A stretch of DNA of 64,000 nucleotides from Chara braunii (taxonomy: Eukaryota > Streptophyta > Charophyceae > Charales > Characeae): the NCBI GenBank assembly GCA_003427395.1, contig BFEA01000050.1, forward strand, positions 441,220 to 505,219, read 5' to 3'. Position numbers and translations under genes: made by a program. The notes under the pieces are model-generated. The model was not told the DNA's origin. It did not search any database and worked only from the letters and a program-made list of their open reading frames with translations. Shown one piece after another: positions 32,129-42,624 of the stretch. Every line of letters starts with the position of its first letter. Within the stretch, counting starts at the first letter, position 1.

Positions 32129-34352
32129 CACGTGGTAGCGTTCTGGTGTAAGATTTGTATCCATCATCTAAATTCTGGCCCGAAGTTAATTTTTTCAAGG
32201 CACTTGTTTAAGAACAGCCAATCCACGTGGTCGTAGGCTTTTTCAAAATCGATGAAGATTAGTGTCGCGTTCTGGCGAGAGTGCCTTGTGAGTTGGAGGA
32301 TTTCATGGATCAACAGGATGTTTTCCTGTATGTTCCTGTTTTTTATGAAGCCGGTTTGAGCGGGGTGAATAATATCCTCCATTATTGTGAATCATTCGGT
32401 TAGCCAAGGCCTTGGACAACATTTCATAAATGACTCTAAGAAGTGTTATTGGTCTCTAATTTCTGATGATCATTTTATCTCCCTTTTTGTAGAGAAGGGT
32501 TAGGATCCCTTGCCCCACCCTTTCTCCCATCTCTCCCGTGCCGGGGGCGTTTTCCTCTTTCATCTGCATGAGGGCGGTCCATATCTTATTTTTGGATATC
32601 AGGGCTTCCAAGGAACTCCGTTGTTCTGGTGTTAGTGTTTTCTTGACCGGATCCAAGAATTCTTGGATTAAGCAGGTATGGTGCGACAGGTGAGATTTAC
32701 CTAAGTGTGATGAAAAGAGGTCTTTGTAGAAGTCGTATGTTATTTTTGTACAACGGGCTGTGGTTACCGCCGGGTTTGATTCCCTGGCGCTGGGTTCGTA
32801 CAGTGCCTCGATCGTGGTTCTGTGACATCGTGCTTTAGCCAGACTGAAAAACCGAGAATCCATCACCCCTTCAGTAGAGAATCGGGATAGCCTTGCCCTT
32901 GTTTGGGCACCTCACCATCTGTACTGTGCATGTCTGAAAAGTTGATATTTTAGCTCTTGTATGCGAGTTTGTAGATCGGTGATCCTTTCCTGCCCTTGCG
33001 AAATCTGGCGATTCTGTTCTCGTTCCAGGTTCACTAACTCTTGCATGATTGTAACTTTTTGGTAATGCCTCTGGGCAGCGATTTGTTTGGAGAATTCATT
33101 GCTCTTTTTAGCCATAAAGAACAGACCATTGTTACACCAAGCAATTTGTGATTCGTGACGGTGGCGGTGGTCTTTCTAGAAGTCTCAGGCCTACTGTAGG
33201 TATTGTCGAAAGGATCTCATTTTAAGGAGGGAGGTGTTAAGTTTGTAGTAGTTGGCCCCCTCGTCTGGCCGTTTACGAAATGTCCAAACCGCCATACACA
33301 TCATGTGGTCTAGTCCAGGGTATGGGCTGGTTGGGAGAATCGCTGACACAGAGAGCCCTCCTCCCAACTCTTCCGACGCCAGGATTAGGTCAATTTGAGA
33401 TTTGGAAAGTCTGGCCGGGTCATTATTCTTGATGCAGGTGAAGGCTCTTTCCGTCGGATAGCCTTGCCTGAAGGTGTCAAAAAGCGAGAGGGAGGTGCAC
33501 AAATCCTTCAGCATGCGCTCGTCCTCCTCTGCATTATAGGTGGTGGCATGGGAGAATCTTCATCGGTCCAGCCATCTCTCCGGTGCGGAATTGAAGTCTC
33601 CTGCTAGAATTAGAGGGACGTCCGGGGTAGGGATCGCTGCTATTTTTTGAAAGAAGGAACGTCTTTCCCGACTCGTATTGGGGGCATATAAAGAGATGAT
33701 ACATACAATTTCTAACTCTAGCATGCCCAGTATTTTGACCCATCATCCCTCCTCCTCATCCTTCTCCCAGCAGAGTACCTCGATACATGAGTCAGGTGGA
33801 ATCCAAATAGCTACCCCTGAGCTACCCGGACGAGGAGCAAAAGCTTGGTAGCTTTGGAAGGGCCAAGTTTGCTTGTGCACCCTGAGGTGCTCTACGGTGT
33901 TCATTAGGTGAGTTTCCTGTACGCAGATTACGTCCGGCCAAGATCTGGCCCCAACCCCCCTCATCAAGTCCCATAGTGCTTTGATTTTATCTGGGCTGCG
34001 GGATGCCAGGCCGTTCACGTTGATCGATCTATACTGAGTATACTCTTCTCTCAATTTCACCTCACACTACCTACCTACCACTACTCCTAAGTGTAGGCAT
34101 ACGGGGAACCCCGTAGCAGCCAGAACCGTGTTCACTAGAGAACATGTGGGCGTTGCTCCCAACCTGCAGGTGGGCGATACTGGCTAGCGGACAGCCTGTA
34201 GCGTCAGGGATCATGCCAACAGGACCAATCCCTGTGCCTCCCCTCAGGTCCCCTCTCCTACAAACATCAGCAGACTGTGCTCAATGCCGATCGGGGGATC
34301 CAGTGGTCTATCTCTAGGTGGCGGGCACCAAGCATGCCCAGGAAGGTACATG

Positions 34353-34419
34353 AGCCCAATGGGGATTGAACCCACGACCTCCGGAATGCCACTTGCGAGC
34401 CTTACCAACTGAGTGGGCT
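34353..34419 (-). other. tRNA-like sequence (SINE head or tRNA pseudogene)
   Basis: On minus, CTCAGTTGGTAAGGC resembles a Pol III A box with D arm, GTGGGTTCAATCCCCAT forms a T arm with B box, and AGCCCA/TGGGCT close an acceptor stem. The anticodon arm is unconvincing, so this is not called as a functional tRNA. Confidence 0.6.
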
Positions 34420-35509
34420 TGCATTTTCAGCAAGGCTGGGGCCGTGTATTGGCGGGCTAGCTGTTTTTTCTTTAGGGGCAAGTAAGTTGATGTCACTTTT
34501 TGAGTTTCGAATGCGCAAAAACAACACGCGCCGGCAAAGCAAACAGTCCGAGTTTGAAAAAGCAATGAAAGTACCACGGCTGTGACAGAGGTGTGGTTAT
34601 CATTACTACAGGGGTCGGCTATTGTGTCAGACGAGGAAAAAAAAAGAAAAAAATGCTCCTTTTCTACCGAAATGGCCATTTCAAACTCGCTCCGTGATAT
34701 CTTTGCGGGCTCAAAACCTGCCGTGTCCATACATGTTTCTTTTTTCTTTTCTTTAGGTCGTTGTTTACTTCCTGTGTGGTTCGGCCTTTTCCCGTGTTCT
34801 TCTATGTACTGAAGTCTATCACCTTCAAGTTGTGTCAAACAGTACAGAGTGCCTGCAACACTATGAGGGGGCCTGCTGTGTTTGGGATGGCTGGGTCTGT
34901 GTGCTTCAGATAATGGTAGACATTCGTCCTGTGGTATCCTGGCTCGTGATTGTGGATTGAACCAACAGCCTGCTGGGCTTTCCATGATGTGACCAGGTGA
35001 TAGTCCACTGTGTTCGTTCCTGTGTGCATGGGCTTCTGTGTTGCTGTGTGCCTTGATGTGTTGGTGTCCCACACGCCTGCCAGCTTGCCTTGCTATGTGC
35101 TGCCTACGGTCTTCACCCGTATAGAATATTGACTCATTATTGCTGTACCTGGGGCAACTTTCAGTGTACAAGATACAGTGATAACGACTGGGCATTCTGT
35201 TTTAGGCGAAGAGAGCAATGTTACTATGCCAAATGCCTTGCAGGGTTGTAGTGTTTGCCTTGCCCATGCTGCAGTGAATGCTTTCCTGTGTTTGCCCATA
35301 CACAAAGGGGCTCGAGCCTTGAAGCTGGGTATGACCCAAAGCATTATATGTGAGGGGATCTGCAGACTGTTGAGGGCTCAGCCTCCTGATGAGTTGTCCT
35401 TGCAAGGCCAGTGACTCTTGAAGCTTGGGTGTGTGTGTGTTCATCTGGTTATCGATGTGTGTTGTCATGTTCACTATACACAAGTCCACAAAAACAGCAG
35501 GACCGAGCC

Positions 35510-35565
35510 AGACTGTTTTGTCGGACTTTCACCGACTCATCAGGAGGTTGAACCCCAACAATCTG
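35510..35565 (-). ncRNA. Type III hammerhead ribozyme motif
   Basis: On minus: stem III CAGATTGT pairs with ACAGTCTG (one G-U), cleavage is expected after GTT, stem I is GGGGT/ACCTC with a TCA loop, core CTGATGA (35537-35543), stem II GTCGG/CCGAC with loop TGAAAGT, then AAAAC where the consensus is GAAAC. All three helices are intact. The single core change (G12 to A, a CpG-type transition) should disable it. Upstream ~80 nt match those upstream of 27246. Confidence 0.75.
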
Positions 35566-35594
35566 CCCACAATGCACTAGGCTGATGGATAAGG

Positions 35595-35608
35595 ACTCGC
35601 CACGTCAC

Positions 35609-35639
<31 letters not shown>

Positions 35640-36210
35640 GCAAGATGTCAACTTTACTTGCACCAGCCCTACAATAGTGGCGATCAGTCCAAACCCCTGA
35701 TGAGAATGGCAGTGGTCTGTTACAGCCGTGAAACCCACTTTACACCCCCCGCCCGCATCCGCCATGGATACCGACTGGCATGACTGACAGTACTGTCCTA
35801 ACCCTAGCCACATCGATCCACCTGAACGGAGAGCTTTGCAAGGCCATGTTATATTGTCATGTTCACTATACGTATGTGTGTGCGTGTGTGCGTGTGTGCG
35901 TGTGTGCGTGTGTGCGTGTGTGCGTGTGCGCGCGAGCGCACGTGTGTGTGTGAGTGTGTGTGAGTTGTGTGTGCGTGTTTGTATGGGATGCTCCAGATCC
36001 AATTTTTTTTAAGCCCAGGGTGTTGTAGAGGCCAAGGACCAGACCCCTCTCTGTGGAAGGACATGGCATAGCATGTTGTGGGCTCTTGTGACACACACAC
36101 ATGCATAAACAGCACAGTCATGCTTAAAGTTTTTTGTGCAGCTGTGTATAGCAAACATGACAACACACACACAAGCGCGCCCACACACACGTACCCACAC
36201 AAACCCACAG
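35595..36210. repeat. Poly(T) and (GT)n/(CA)n microsatellite cluster
   Basis: A T run at about 35612-35639 and a GT-rich repeat at 35872-35980. The end CCAGGGTGTTGTAGAGGCC at about 36017 is the reverse complement of the 3' end of the ~1-kb retroposon family (38893, 49977). Confidence 0.75.
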
Positions 36211-36427
36211 ACACAATCAGTAGGAGCGAAAAGTTACAGAAACCATCTTTGATTTTTCTCCTGGCCCCCTTTCTCTTTTTTCTTTCTTCTTTGATTCAAA
36301 TGTTTTTTGCTAGTGGTGGCTGTGTCAACGACCTGTGTGTTGGGTGTGACTTGGTACACGGAGATGCGGAGAAACAATTGCTGGGCTGGGGTGAAATGGT
36401 CATCTTGGCATTCTGGGGGCCTCACTT

Positions 36428-36500
36428 TCACCCCAGTCAGCTTAGTCATTTGGTTGAGCAACCAACTCCCAAGTGGGAGGCTGCGTGTTGGATTCTTGGG
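36428..36500 (+). other. tRNA-like sequence
   Basis: TTAGTCATTTGGTTGAGCA resembles an A box with D arm, CTCCCAAGTGGGAG an anticodon-type hairpin, and GTGTTGGATTCTT a degraded B box. Probably a SINE head. Confidence 0.4.
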
Positions 36501-36518
36501 ATAGGCTCATGGATGCAC

Positions 36519-36601
36519 TTCTTCTTCTTCTTCCTTCTTCTTCTTCCTCTTCTTCTTCCTCTTCTTTCTTCTTCTTCATCTTCTTCCCTCTTCTTCCCTC
36601 T

Positions 36602-36633
<32 letters not shown>

Positions 36634-36738
36634 TTCTTCTTCTTCTTCTTCTTCTTCTTCTTCCTCCTTCTCTTCCTCTTCCTCCTCCTCCTCCTCCTCC
36701 TCCTCCTCCTCCTCCTCCTCCTCCTCCTCGTCTTCTTC
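36519..36738 (+). repeat. (CTT)n/(CTC)n polypyrimidine tract
   Basis: Long pure pyrimidine trinucleotide repeat ending at the gap. The Ser- and Leu-rich open frames through it are artefacts. Confidence 0.97.
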
Positions 36739-37138
36739 NNNNNNNNNNNNNNNNNNNNNNNNNNNNNNNNNNNNNNNNNNNNNNNNNNNNNNNNNNNNNN
36801 NNNNNNNNNNNNNNNNNNNNNNNNNNNNNNNNNNNNNNNNNNNNNNNNNNNNNNNNNNNNNNNNNNNNNNNNNNNNNNNNNNNNNNNNNNNNNNNNNNNN
36901 NNNNNNNNNNNNNNNNNNNNNNNNNNNNNNNNNNNNNNNNNNNNNNNNNNNNNNNNNNNNNNNNNNNNNNNNNNNNNNNNNNNNNNNNNNNNNNNNNNNN
37001 NNNNNNNNNNNNNNNNNNNNNNNNNNNNNNNNNNNNNNNNNNNNNNNNNNNNNNNNNNNNNNNNNNNNNNNNNNNNNNNNNNNNNNNNNNNNNNNNNNNN
37101 NNNNNNNNNNNNNNNNNNNNNNNNNNNNNNNNNNNNNN
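36739..37138. other. Assembly gap (400 Ns)
   Basis: 400 consecutive Ns, a standard-sized gap following a microsatellite. Confidence 0.99.
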
Positions 37139-37174
37139 TCTCTCAGTCAGCTTCTTCTTCTCCTAACTCAGTCT

Positions 37175-37262
37175 TTTTTTCTCCTTTTTTTTTTCCCCCT
37201 TCTGAAAGCTGCTCTGATCTATTAGCAGAACGTGCTGGGAACCAGGCCCAGCATCCCATATG
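37175..37262 (-). mobile_element. SINE/LINE 3' tail, copy I, degraded
   Basis: On minus, GGGATGCTGGGCCTGG and ATAGATCAGAGCAGC match the core. An A-rich tract follows. It lies downstream of LINE B in the same orientation and may be its 3' end. Confidence 0.65.
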
Positions 37263-37470
37263 AACTTATACAATCATGTAAAATACCGGGGCGACTACCC
37301 GGAGTGACCAGGTTAAGTAGTGGTGATGGGGCTGCATGTTGTCCGAGCGGAGTGTGTTGATGGCCTTGTCCGTGGTGTGGTTTTCTGTGTGGTGTGAGTT
37401 CAAGAACGCTACAGCCCTGGAGGTGGGCTGGATATCCTGACCGGTGTGGATCCAGTTTTGTAACACCTCA

Positions 37471-37536
37471 AATGATTGTAGTGGTTACGAGACTTCGTTC
37501 TTGAGGCTGAGCGTGCCGGTTCGAGGCCGTGCATGC
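37471..37536 (+). other. tRNA-like sequence
   Basis: TAGTGGTTACGAG resembles an A box and GGTTCGAGGCC a good B box, about 35 bp apart. No complete cloverleaf. Confidence 0.45.
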
Positions 37537-37829
37537 ACAGCGGGGCCTGATGCCCAAAAATGCACGTTGTTCAAAAACTATCACTATCCGGCTTCGGCGA
37601 GAAGAAGAGAATATGAGAAGTTCACAGATCCTGCAGGATAAAAATCCCCCTGGGGGCCCCAGGGAGTCTTCTTGCTAGTGTTAGGTGTGGACGCTGTGGC
37701 AGCCCTAGTCCTCCCCTGGGGGCACCTGAGATGACCCCTGCTCATGTCAGCACTTCAGCTAGGGAACGGGCATGGCATGGGATGGAGTCACAGCGGGAAG
37801 GAAGGGTCAATGTGTACCCAGTCCTTAAA

Positions 37830-38890
37830 CACCAAATGATAATCCCTCATACCCTCCAAATCTTGTTGCCCATCTGGACTGTCCCCACTCCATTCCAATT
37901 TTGTTATCCAACCCCTCTTCTCCTCCCTCAACCAGTTTGTACTGAAGGCTGTGATTGCTCGCCTGATGTCCCAGACTGCTTGTACGGATCCAACTGGGGT
38001 TTCAGATCAAGCCATCTTCGTGTTAGCTCAAGCTGTATTTGTTTCTGTAGTTGGTCTGTGATCTCTGCACTTTTGACCCGCACCTTCTCCATGACAAGGA
38101 GGCACCTTTGCCACCATAGCGCCTGCAGTACCGCCCTCCTTCCGAGTCTGTACAAGTTTACCTTCAAAGGCTGTGACTTCCTGTGTGGTTAGCCAGTGTC
38201 CATCCAATATTGCCTGCCATGACCATGGCCAGGGGGTGTCAGTCACCATTTTTTGCCAGATGCAGTCCCATCATCTCCAGATGAACTGTGCGATCGGGCA
38301 TTGCATGAAGGCGTGCTCAATTGTCTCCACCGTTTTCTTTCTGGGGGGTGACAGTTGTGGGCACCGCTGGCAGCCTGGCACCATGGTACTGCTAGTCCTT
38401 TCTGTTCCAGGTTAGTGTGACCCACCAGCCAGTCGTTTGTTGGCAGGCAGCGGTGTGCGATCTGCCACTGCAATTAGGTGATTGTAGCCGGCTTAGCCTT
38501 TCGTTCCTAGAACCAGCGTATCAATGCAAGCAGACAACGGTCCACATTGAGGTGCTTAGCCCATCAATCGTTAAATGTATCCTTCAAATGACGCTTGCGC
38601 CTAAGACTTGACGGACACCCCCTCCCTTCTTCCATGACACTGACACGATGTACATCTGCCCTCCCTCCATACAAAAGGTTCCCTGTGGATCAAGTATGTG
38701 TACACGGACTATCTGATCCGGGTCCCCCCTGCTAGCCACCCGATCTTCCTTCCCTCAGGGTGGGACCCTGCTTGAGAGTTTGGTACCAAGCTAGCGGGAT
38801 GGTGTCAATAATAGATTCAGAGGGGTCCCGCAGCTGCTCTGCTGTTCTCCAGTCTCACTTCTTGCTATCCCATAGATCCCCAACCCTGTC
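37830..38890 (-). pseudogene. LINE B: C-terminal fragment of a LINE ORF2
   Basis: On minus, QWQIAHRCLPTNDWLVGHTN (38243-38473) and LGRRAVLQALWWQRCLLVME (37928-38167) match the C-terminal region of LINE A. The final segment near 37830-37910 matches LINE A at 28990-29110, showing that this last stretch was coding. The frame is broken. The 5' side ends at the retroposon starting at 38893. Confidence 0.8.
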
Positions 38891-38892
38891 CA

Positions 38893-40022
38893 GTTGATGT
38901 AGCTCAGTGGTCAGAGCACCAGTTGGAAATGCGCATTGTGGGATGAGGTTGCGAGTTCAAAACACAATTGCAGCCACGCGCATGGACACCGGCAGGGTGT
39001 TAGAATGACGCACGGCTGGACACACTCCCCCTTGGGCTGATGCACGGTAAGCTTATAAAGACACTGCCTGCGCACCACCCAAGGGTTGTCCATGGTGTTG
39101 TATGTCGGGTCTTCATACTGCGTGGGTTGCTTGTAGCTGTTGCTCGTGGTTGTTCTGTTGGTTTCCCCACTCTGGCATATCACACACAGGGGCCGTTTGC
39201 GATTGTCTCTCAAATGGTAGAGTCTTCAGGTTACATGTCATCGATCACGGGTTCGAGTCTGGCTTGGGACTTTGGGGGGGTTCTTGTCCAGCTTGGCTTG
39301 TCATCTCTTCAAACGAACACATAGTTCTCTCTACGTAGTACTGCACATATCTGGCCTTCGGCCACATACATCTCGCTATACAGTTACACAGAGCACATAT
39401 AGCCTTCGGGCAGACACAAAAAACATGGCCCTATGGCCTCATACAAACATACATAGCCTCTGGGCACACACACATAAACACAACTATGATACTGGGCTGA
39501 CAGGGTCTATCAGATATATGACGGGGTCTACTCACGCATGGCTTAGCTCTAGGGTAGGGTAGGGATTTAAGTCGCTCCGGCTAGTCTGAGTTCCGCCTAG
39601 CCTTGGGTAAGCTAGGGGAAGGACGGTAGGATGTGTCCGGGGGCGCTGGCCTGCCTTGCTTAGGTAATCTACTGGGTAGACTCTCTGAATTGGCCCTATA
39701 GGAGATTGCATGAGCCTGGCGTCCGAAGTTCCTGTACGGCAAGGTTCGTCCGCTTTGGAATCCGCTTCCACCAGGGCTGGGAGGTCGGCCCAGCCTTGGT
39801 GCTGGTCACTGATGTCTGGTCCAAGTTGCCCTCGATACTGGTAGGGTGATGGTCCTGAGTGCTGGCCACACTGAGGTAGGATTGTAGGGACAGGGGCTGG
39901 ACTGGGAGTATTAACGTGGGGATGGGTAGAGTAGGTGGCCTATCCTGTCAGGACAACCATTGGCTGCCGCTACCAGCAATCACAGCAGGTCTGGTCCTTG
40001 GCCTCTACAACACCTTGGGCTT
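38893..40022 (+). mobile_element. About 1-kb retroposon with two tRNA-like modules, copy 1
   Basis: Begins GTTGATGTAGCTCAGTGG (A-box-like), with a degraded B box at 38951-38962. A second tRNA-like module is at 39205-39265 (CTCAAATGGTAGAGTC and GGGTTCGAGTCTGG). It ends ...GGCCTCTACAACACCTTGGG. It matches 49977-51000 along its length. No poly(A) remains. Confidence 0.8.
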
Positions 40023-40032
40023 TACTTGCGGA

Positions 40033-40474
40033 TGGTAAGTTGGATGCTGAATGGATCAACGGACAGAACACGACACACGACCAGGAGATTGGACGCCAAG
40101 TGGTATGGTGAAAGGAGCCCGGACACCACAATGGAAGAGCAATAACAGAAAGGTTCTCGACAACATTGGCAATAGAGCCCATGGGATCGGCTGTGGGCAG
40201 AGGCATGATACTTGGCCTCGGAAACTGACCAATGGCAACTGATTTTATAAAACAGGTTCCTGGATTTTGATGTGAAGGGACGCTGTTGCTGATGCGGATA
40301 GGAAGACATGCAAGACTCGATGATGGGAAGTAGGATGCCAAATGGATCAACGGACAGAACACGACACACGACCAGGAGATTGGATGCCAAGTGGTACGGC
40401 GAAAGGAGCCCGGACACCACAATGGAAGGGCAATAACAGAAAGGTTATTGACATCATTGGCAATAGAGCCCACA
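40033..40474 (+). repeat. 291-bp tandem duplication, second unit split by TE4
   Basis: 40033-40323 is repeated from 40324. The second unit is interrupted at 40474 by TE4 and resumes at 48945 with CCATGGGATCGGCTGTGGGC, the sequence that follows at 40170 in the first unit. The first unit preserves the empty site. Confidence 0.88.
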
Positions 40475-41756
40475 TGTTACATGCTGCGCCTGCAACAGGC
40501 TGCACGGGCCACTTTCAGGCCCGTGACGTTTTCAGGCCGAAAGCCTGAAAACAAGGGCCTACAGGCCCCGTGTCGTTTCAGCCTGAAAGCCTGAAAACAA
40601 GGTCCTACAGGCCCTGTGTTGTTTCAGCCTAAATCAGGGCCTTTCCGGCCCTGAGTCTTTTCAGCCTGAAACTGAGGGCCATTTTCAGGCCCTCATGAGT
40701 CCGACCTGCCCTGAAACTCAGGCACCAAACCAGGGTTTTAGCACAGGCCATTCTGGGCCTGTTTTCAAGACAACCCCTGGTTGAGCTTCAACGCCAGGGT
40801 CTGGCACGTTTCGGCATTGACAAGAGCAGCCTCCTGGACGGGCCAGCACTAAATAGGACTGGCCCGCCCTGCAGGCTGCAGGTAGTTCCTAGGTACTTCC
40901 CAGGCACATCACGTGCAGTTCAGGAGGCAGGAGGTAGTCTTCAGGATTCGGCAGCAGCACTCTGGAGGAGCGCTGCAGGAGTAGTAGTAGCGCTAGCAGT
41001 AGTCTTCAGCGCTGGGCGCTCTTAGGAGCTAGAGTAGTACTAGAGAGAGAGAGAGATTGGGCGGAGGCCAGGGATACTTACCGGCAGCGCCATAGCTCCA
41101 GCTTTGCCTTCAAGGTACCTGCAGCACAGCGCCATCTTCACAGGTTAGTACCTGGCACATGAGAGAGAGAGAGTTCCTCTTCTTCCTCTTCTCAATCCAC
41201 CATCTCCCTCTCACCCTATCGCTACCTGACTTCACTGCATCAGCAGACTATGAGAGAGCGGGCTTGGTGACATTTGGATCCAGACTCGACATTGGGCTTC
41301 AGACATTTTGACGAGGGATTATTTGGGACTTGTAACAAAGACTTGGTGTTGACGACATTCCCATCTCTCCCCCTCTTCTTTGTCTGTTCCCCTCCTCTTC
41401 GTCTGTGCATGACTTGGACCTGGCGCATTCTTCCTGTGTGCAGCGCCAGGCCCCTTCACACCATGTGATGAGGATGATGTATGTTTGGTCTACGTTGCAA
41501 CATTGATTGGGCAAGTCATTGGTATTCTAGCATTCTGCTGCGCTGTCTTGCACTACGTGATAGAGGCCAGTCCCGGTGAGGTCGGGACTTGTATCCAAGT
41601 CTTCCCCTGTGCTATAAAGCACCATTTTTGTATGTATGTATCAGAATGTACACTGCTTGTTGAAATTTCACTTGCACTGCATTGTCCATTCAGTCCTTTT
41701 TATCACATTGCGGATCCTCGGTTATTTATGTACATTGCCCAACTGGGCATGTAACA
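40475..41756 (+). repeat. TE4 5' LTR with hairpin-rich U3
   Basis: 1282 bp. The last ~110 bp are repeated at 48837-48944. The region 40488-40879 is a chain of perfect hairpins, with stems of 8 bp or more at 40503-40525, 40528-40552, 40634-40654, 40673-40695 and 40839-40866. Confidence 0.88.
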
Positions 41757-41757
41757 G

Positions 41758-41771
41758 TTGGTATCGGAACA
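41758..41771 (+). promoter_or_regulatory. TE4 primer-binding site, initiator tRNA-Met type
   Basis: TGGTATCGGAAC lies two or three bases after the LTR end. The canonical plant initiator-Met site starts TGGTATCAGAGC, a match at 10 of 12. Confidence 0.75.
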
Positions 41772-42620
41772 CCGTGATCAGGACAACCTGATCTAACACG
41801 TGTCCGGGGACTAAGTAGCTGATTAGTATTGAGTGATTGATTAGAGCACACTAGTTAGCCCCCAAAATCACAATTTTGACCTCACTGCCGAAAATCGATT
41901 TTATTTTTTTTTCTTGGATTTTGTTTTCCAGCTATTTCTGTTGTGGAAAATCGCAATAGCGCAACACCTGAAATTTCCGTTTTTGTTTTCTTCTCAAAAT
42001 CCAAAATTTCGTTGTTGGAAATCCGGAATATTTTTTTCTCGAAAGTTTCGATTTCCTTTTGCAATTTCCCGTTATTTAGAAATCTGGATTTTTTTTTTCT
42101 TCCCAAAATTCGTTTTTTTAAAACCGACATGGGAAATACGTCTTGCAGTTATCATTTTCCAAACAGCGCGTACTCTCATCTGAGTGATTCCAAATATTTG
42201 TTTGTAGTTTCTTTTCGGAATTTTTATCGGACACTCATCTGCAGTCTGAAAGTTCGATTTAATTTTCTAATTCATAATTTCGCACTTCAGGGGGAATTGG
42301 GAGGCCTACCGAGCTTGCAAACGAGTTTTTTTTTTTTTTTCCTCGAATTTTTTTGCAAAGTTCAAACTTTTCTTTGTTGATTAGAGACTCCTTATCTGGG
42401 CGATTTATCCCACCCACCCCTCCCCACCTATGTTGTTGCCCCCTCTGGTCTTATCTTCTCTATCGGTCTCCGGGTACCCCCTGCGGCGGCATTGGTAAGT
42501 TGCCACGTCAGCAGACCACGTCAGCAGGCCACGTCAGCAGGCCACATCAGCAGGACACGTCATCCAACAGTAGTGCCATGTCAGCAGCAGGGAGTACCAC
42601 GTCAGCAGGCCCCCGGCCTG
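41772..42620 (+). other. TE4 leader, non-coding
   Basis: T-rich with repeated AAATTTC/GATTT words, then a 13-bp tandem repeat CCACGTCAGCAGG (about five copies, 42503-42560, with further copies to 42610) just before gag. Confidence 0.7.
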
Positions 42621-42624
42621 GTCT

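Larger units (their letters stand above)
28915..34060 (-). pseudogene. LINE A ORF2: endonuclease, reverse transcriptase, C-terminal zinc finger
   Basis: Read on the minus strand, the N-terminus (33743-34060) has INVNGLASRSPDKI and DVICVQETHL, typical of APE-type endonucleases. GDFNSAPERW is encoded near 33571-33606, and SQIDLILAS with LDHMMCMA at 33191-33514. RT motifs follow: QTGFIKNRNIQENILLIHEI and IFIDFEKAYDHVDW (32164-32382), then RQGDPIAPFLFLVIMEDL and the FADD box at 31386-31397. The C-terminus (29116-29991) has SLQWQIAHRCLPTNDWL and a zf-RVT-like Cys/His set (WCQRCQ, EHIFMQC). A further frame to about 28915 is conserved in the copy at 37.8 kb. Frameshifts, the hAT-like insertion and a SINE tail insertion make it inactive. 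Non-LTR elements of this type copy themselves by target-primed reverse transcription. Confidence 0.88.

Noticed and set aside
34353-34419. Functional tRNA gene
   Set aside because: Acceptor and T arm form, but the anticodon arm is unconvincing. More likely a SINE head.
34314-35195. 293-codon minus-strand ORF
   Set aside because: Crosses a tRNA-like SINE head and other repeats. Composition and lack of any domain suggest chance.
35384-35420. Further hammerhead at CTGATGAG, plus strand
   Set aside because: The left half resembles the family but no GAAAC or stem III follows. At best a remnant.
36078-37225. Long Ser/Leu/Pro-rich ORFs
   Set aside because: They run through a CTT/CTC microsatellite and 400 Ns.
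41882-42380. Phe/Lys-rich ORFs in the TE4 leader
   Set aside because: T-rich leader. Open on both strands by composition.
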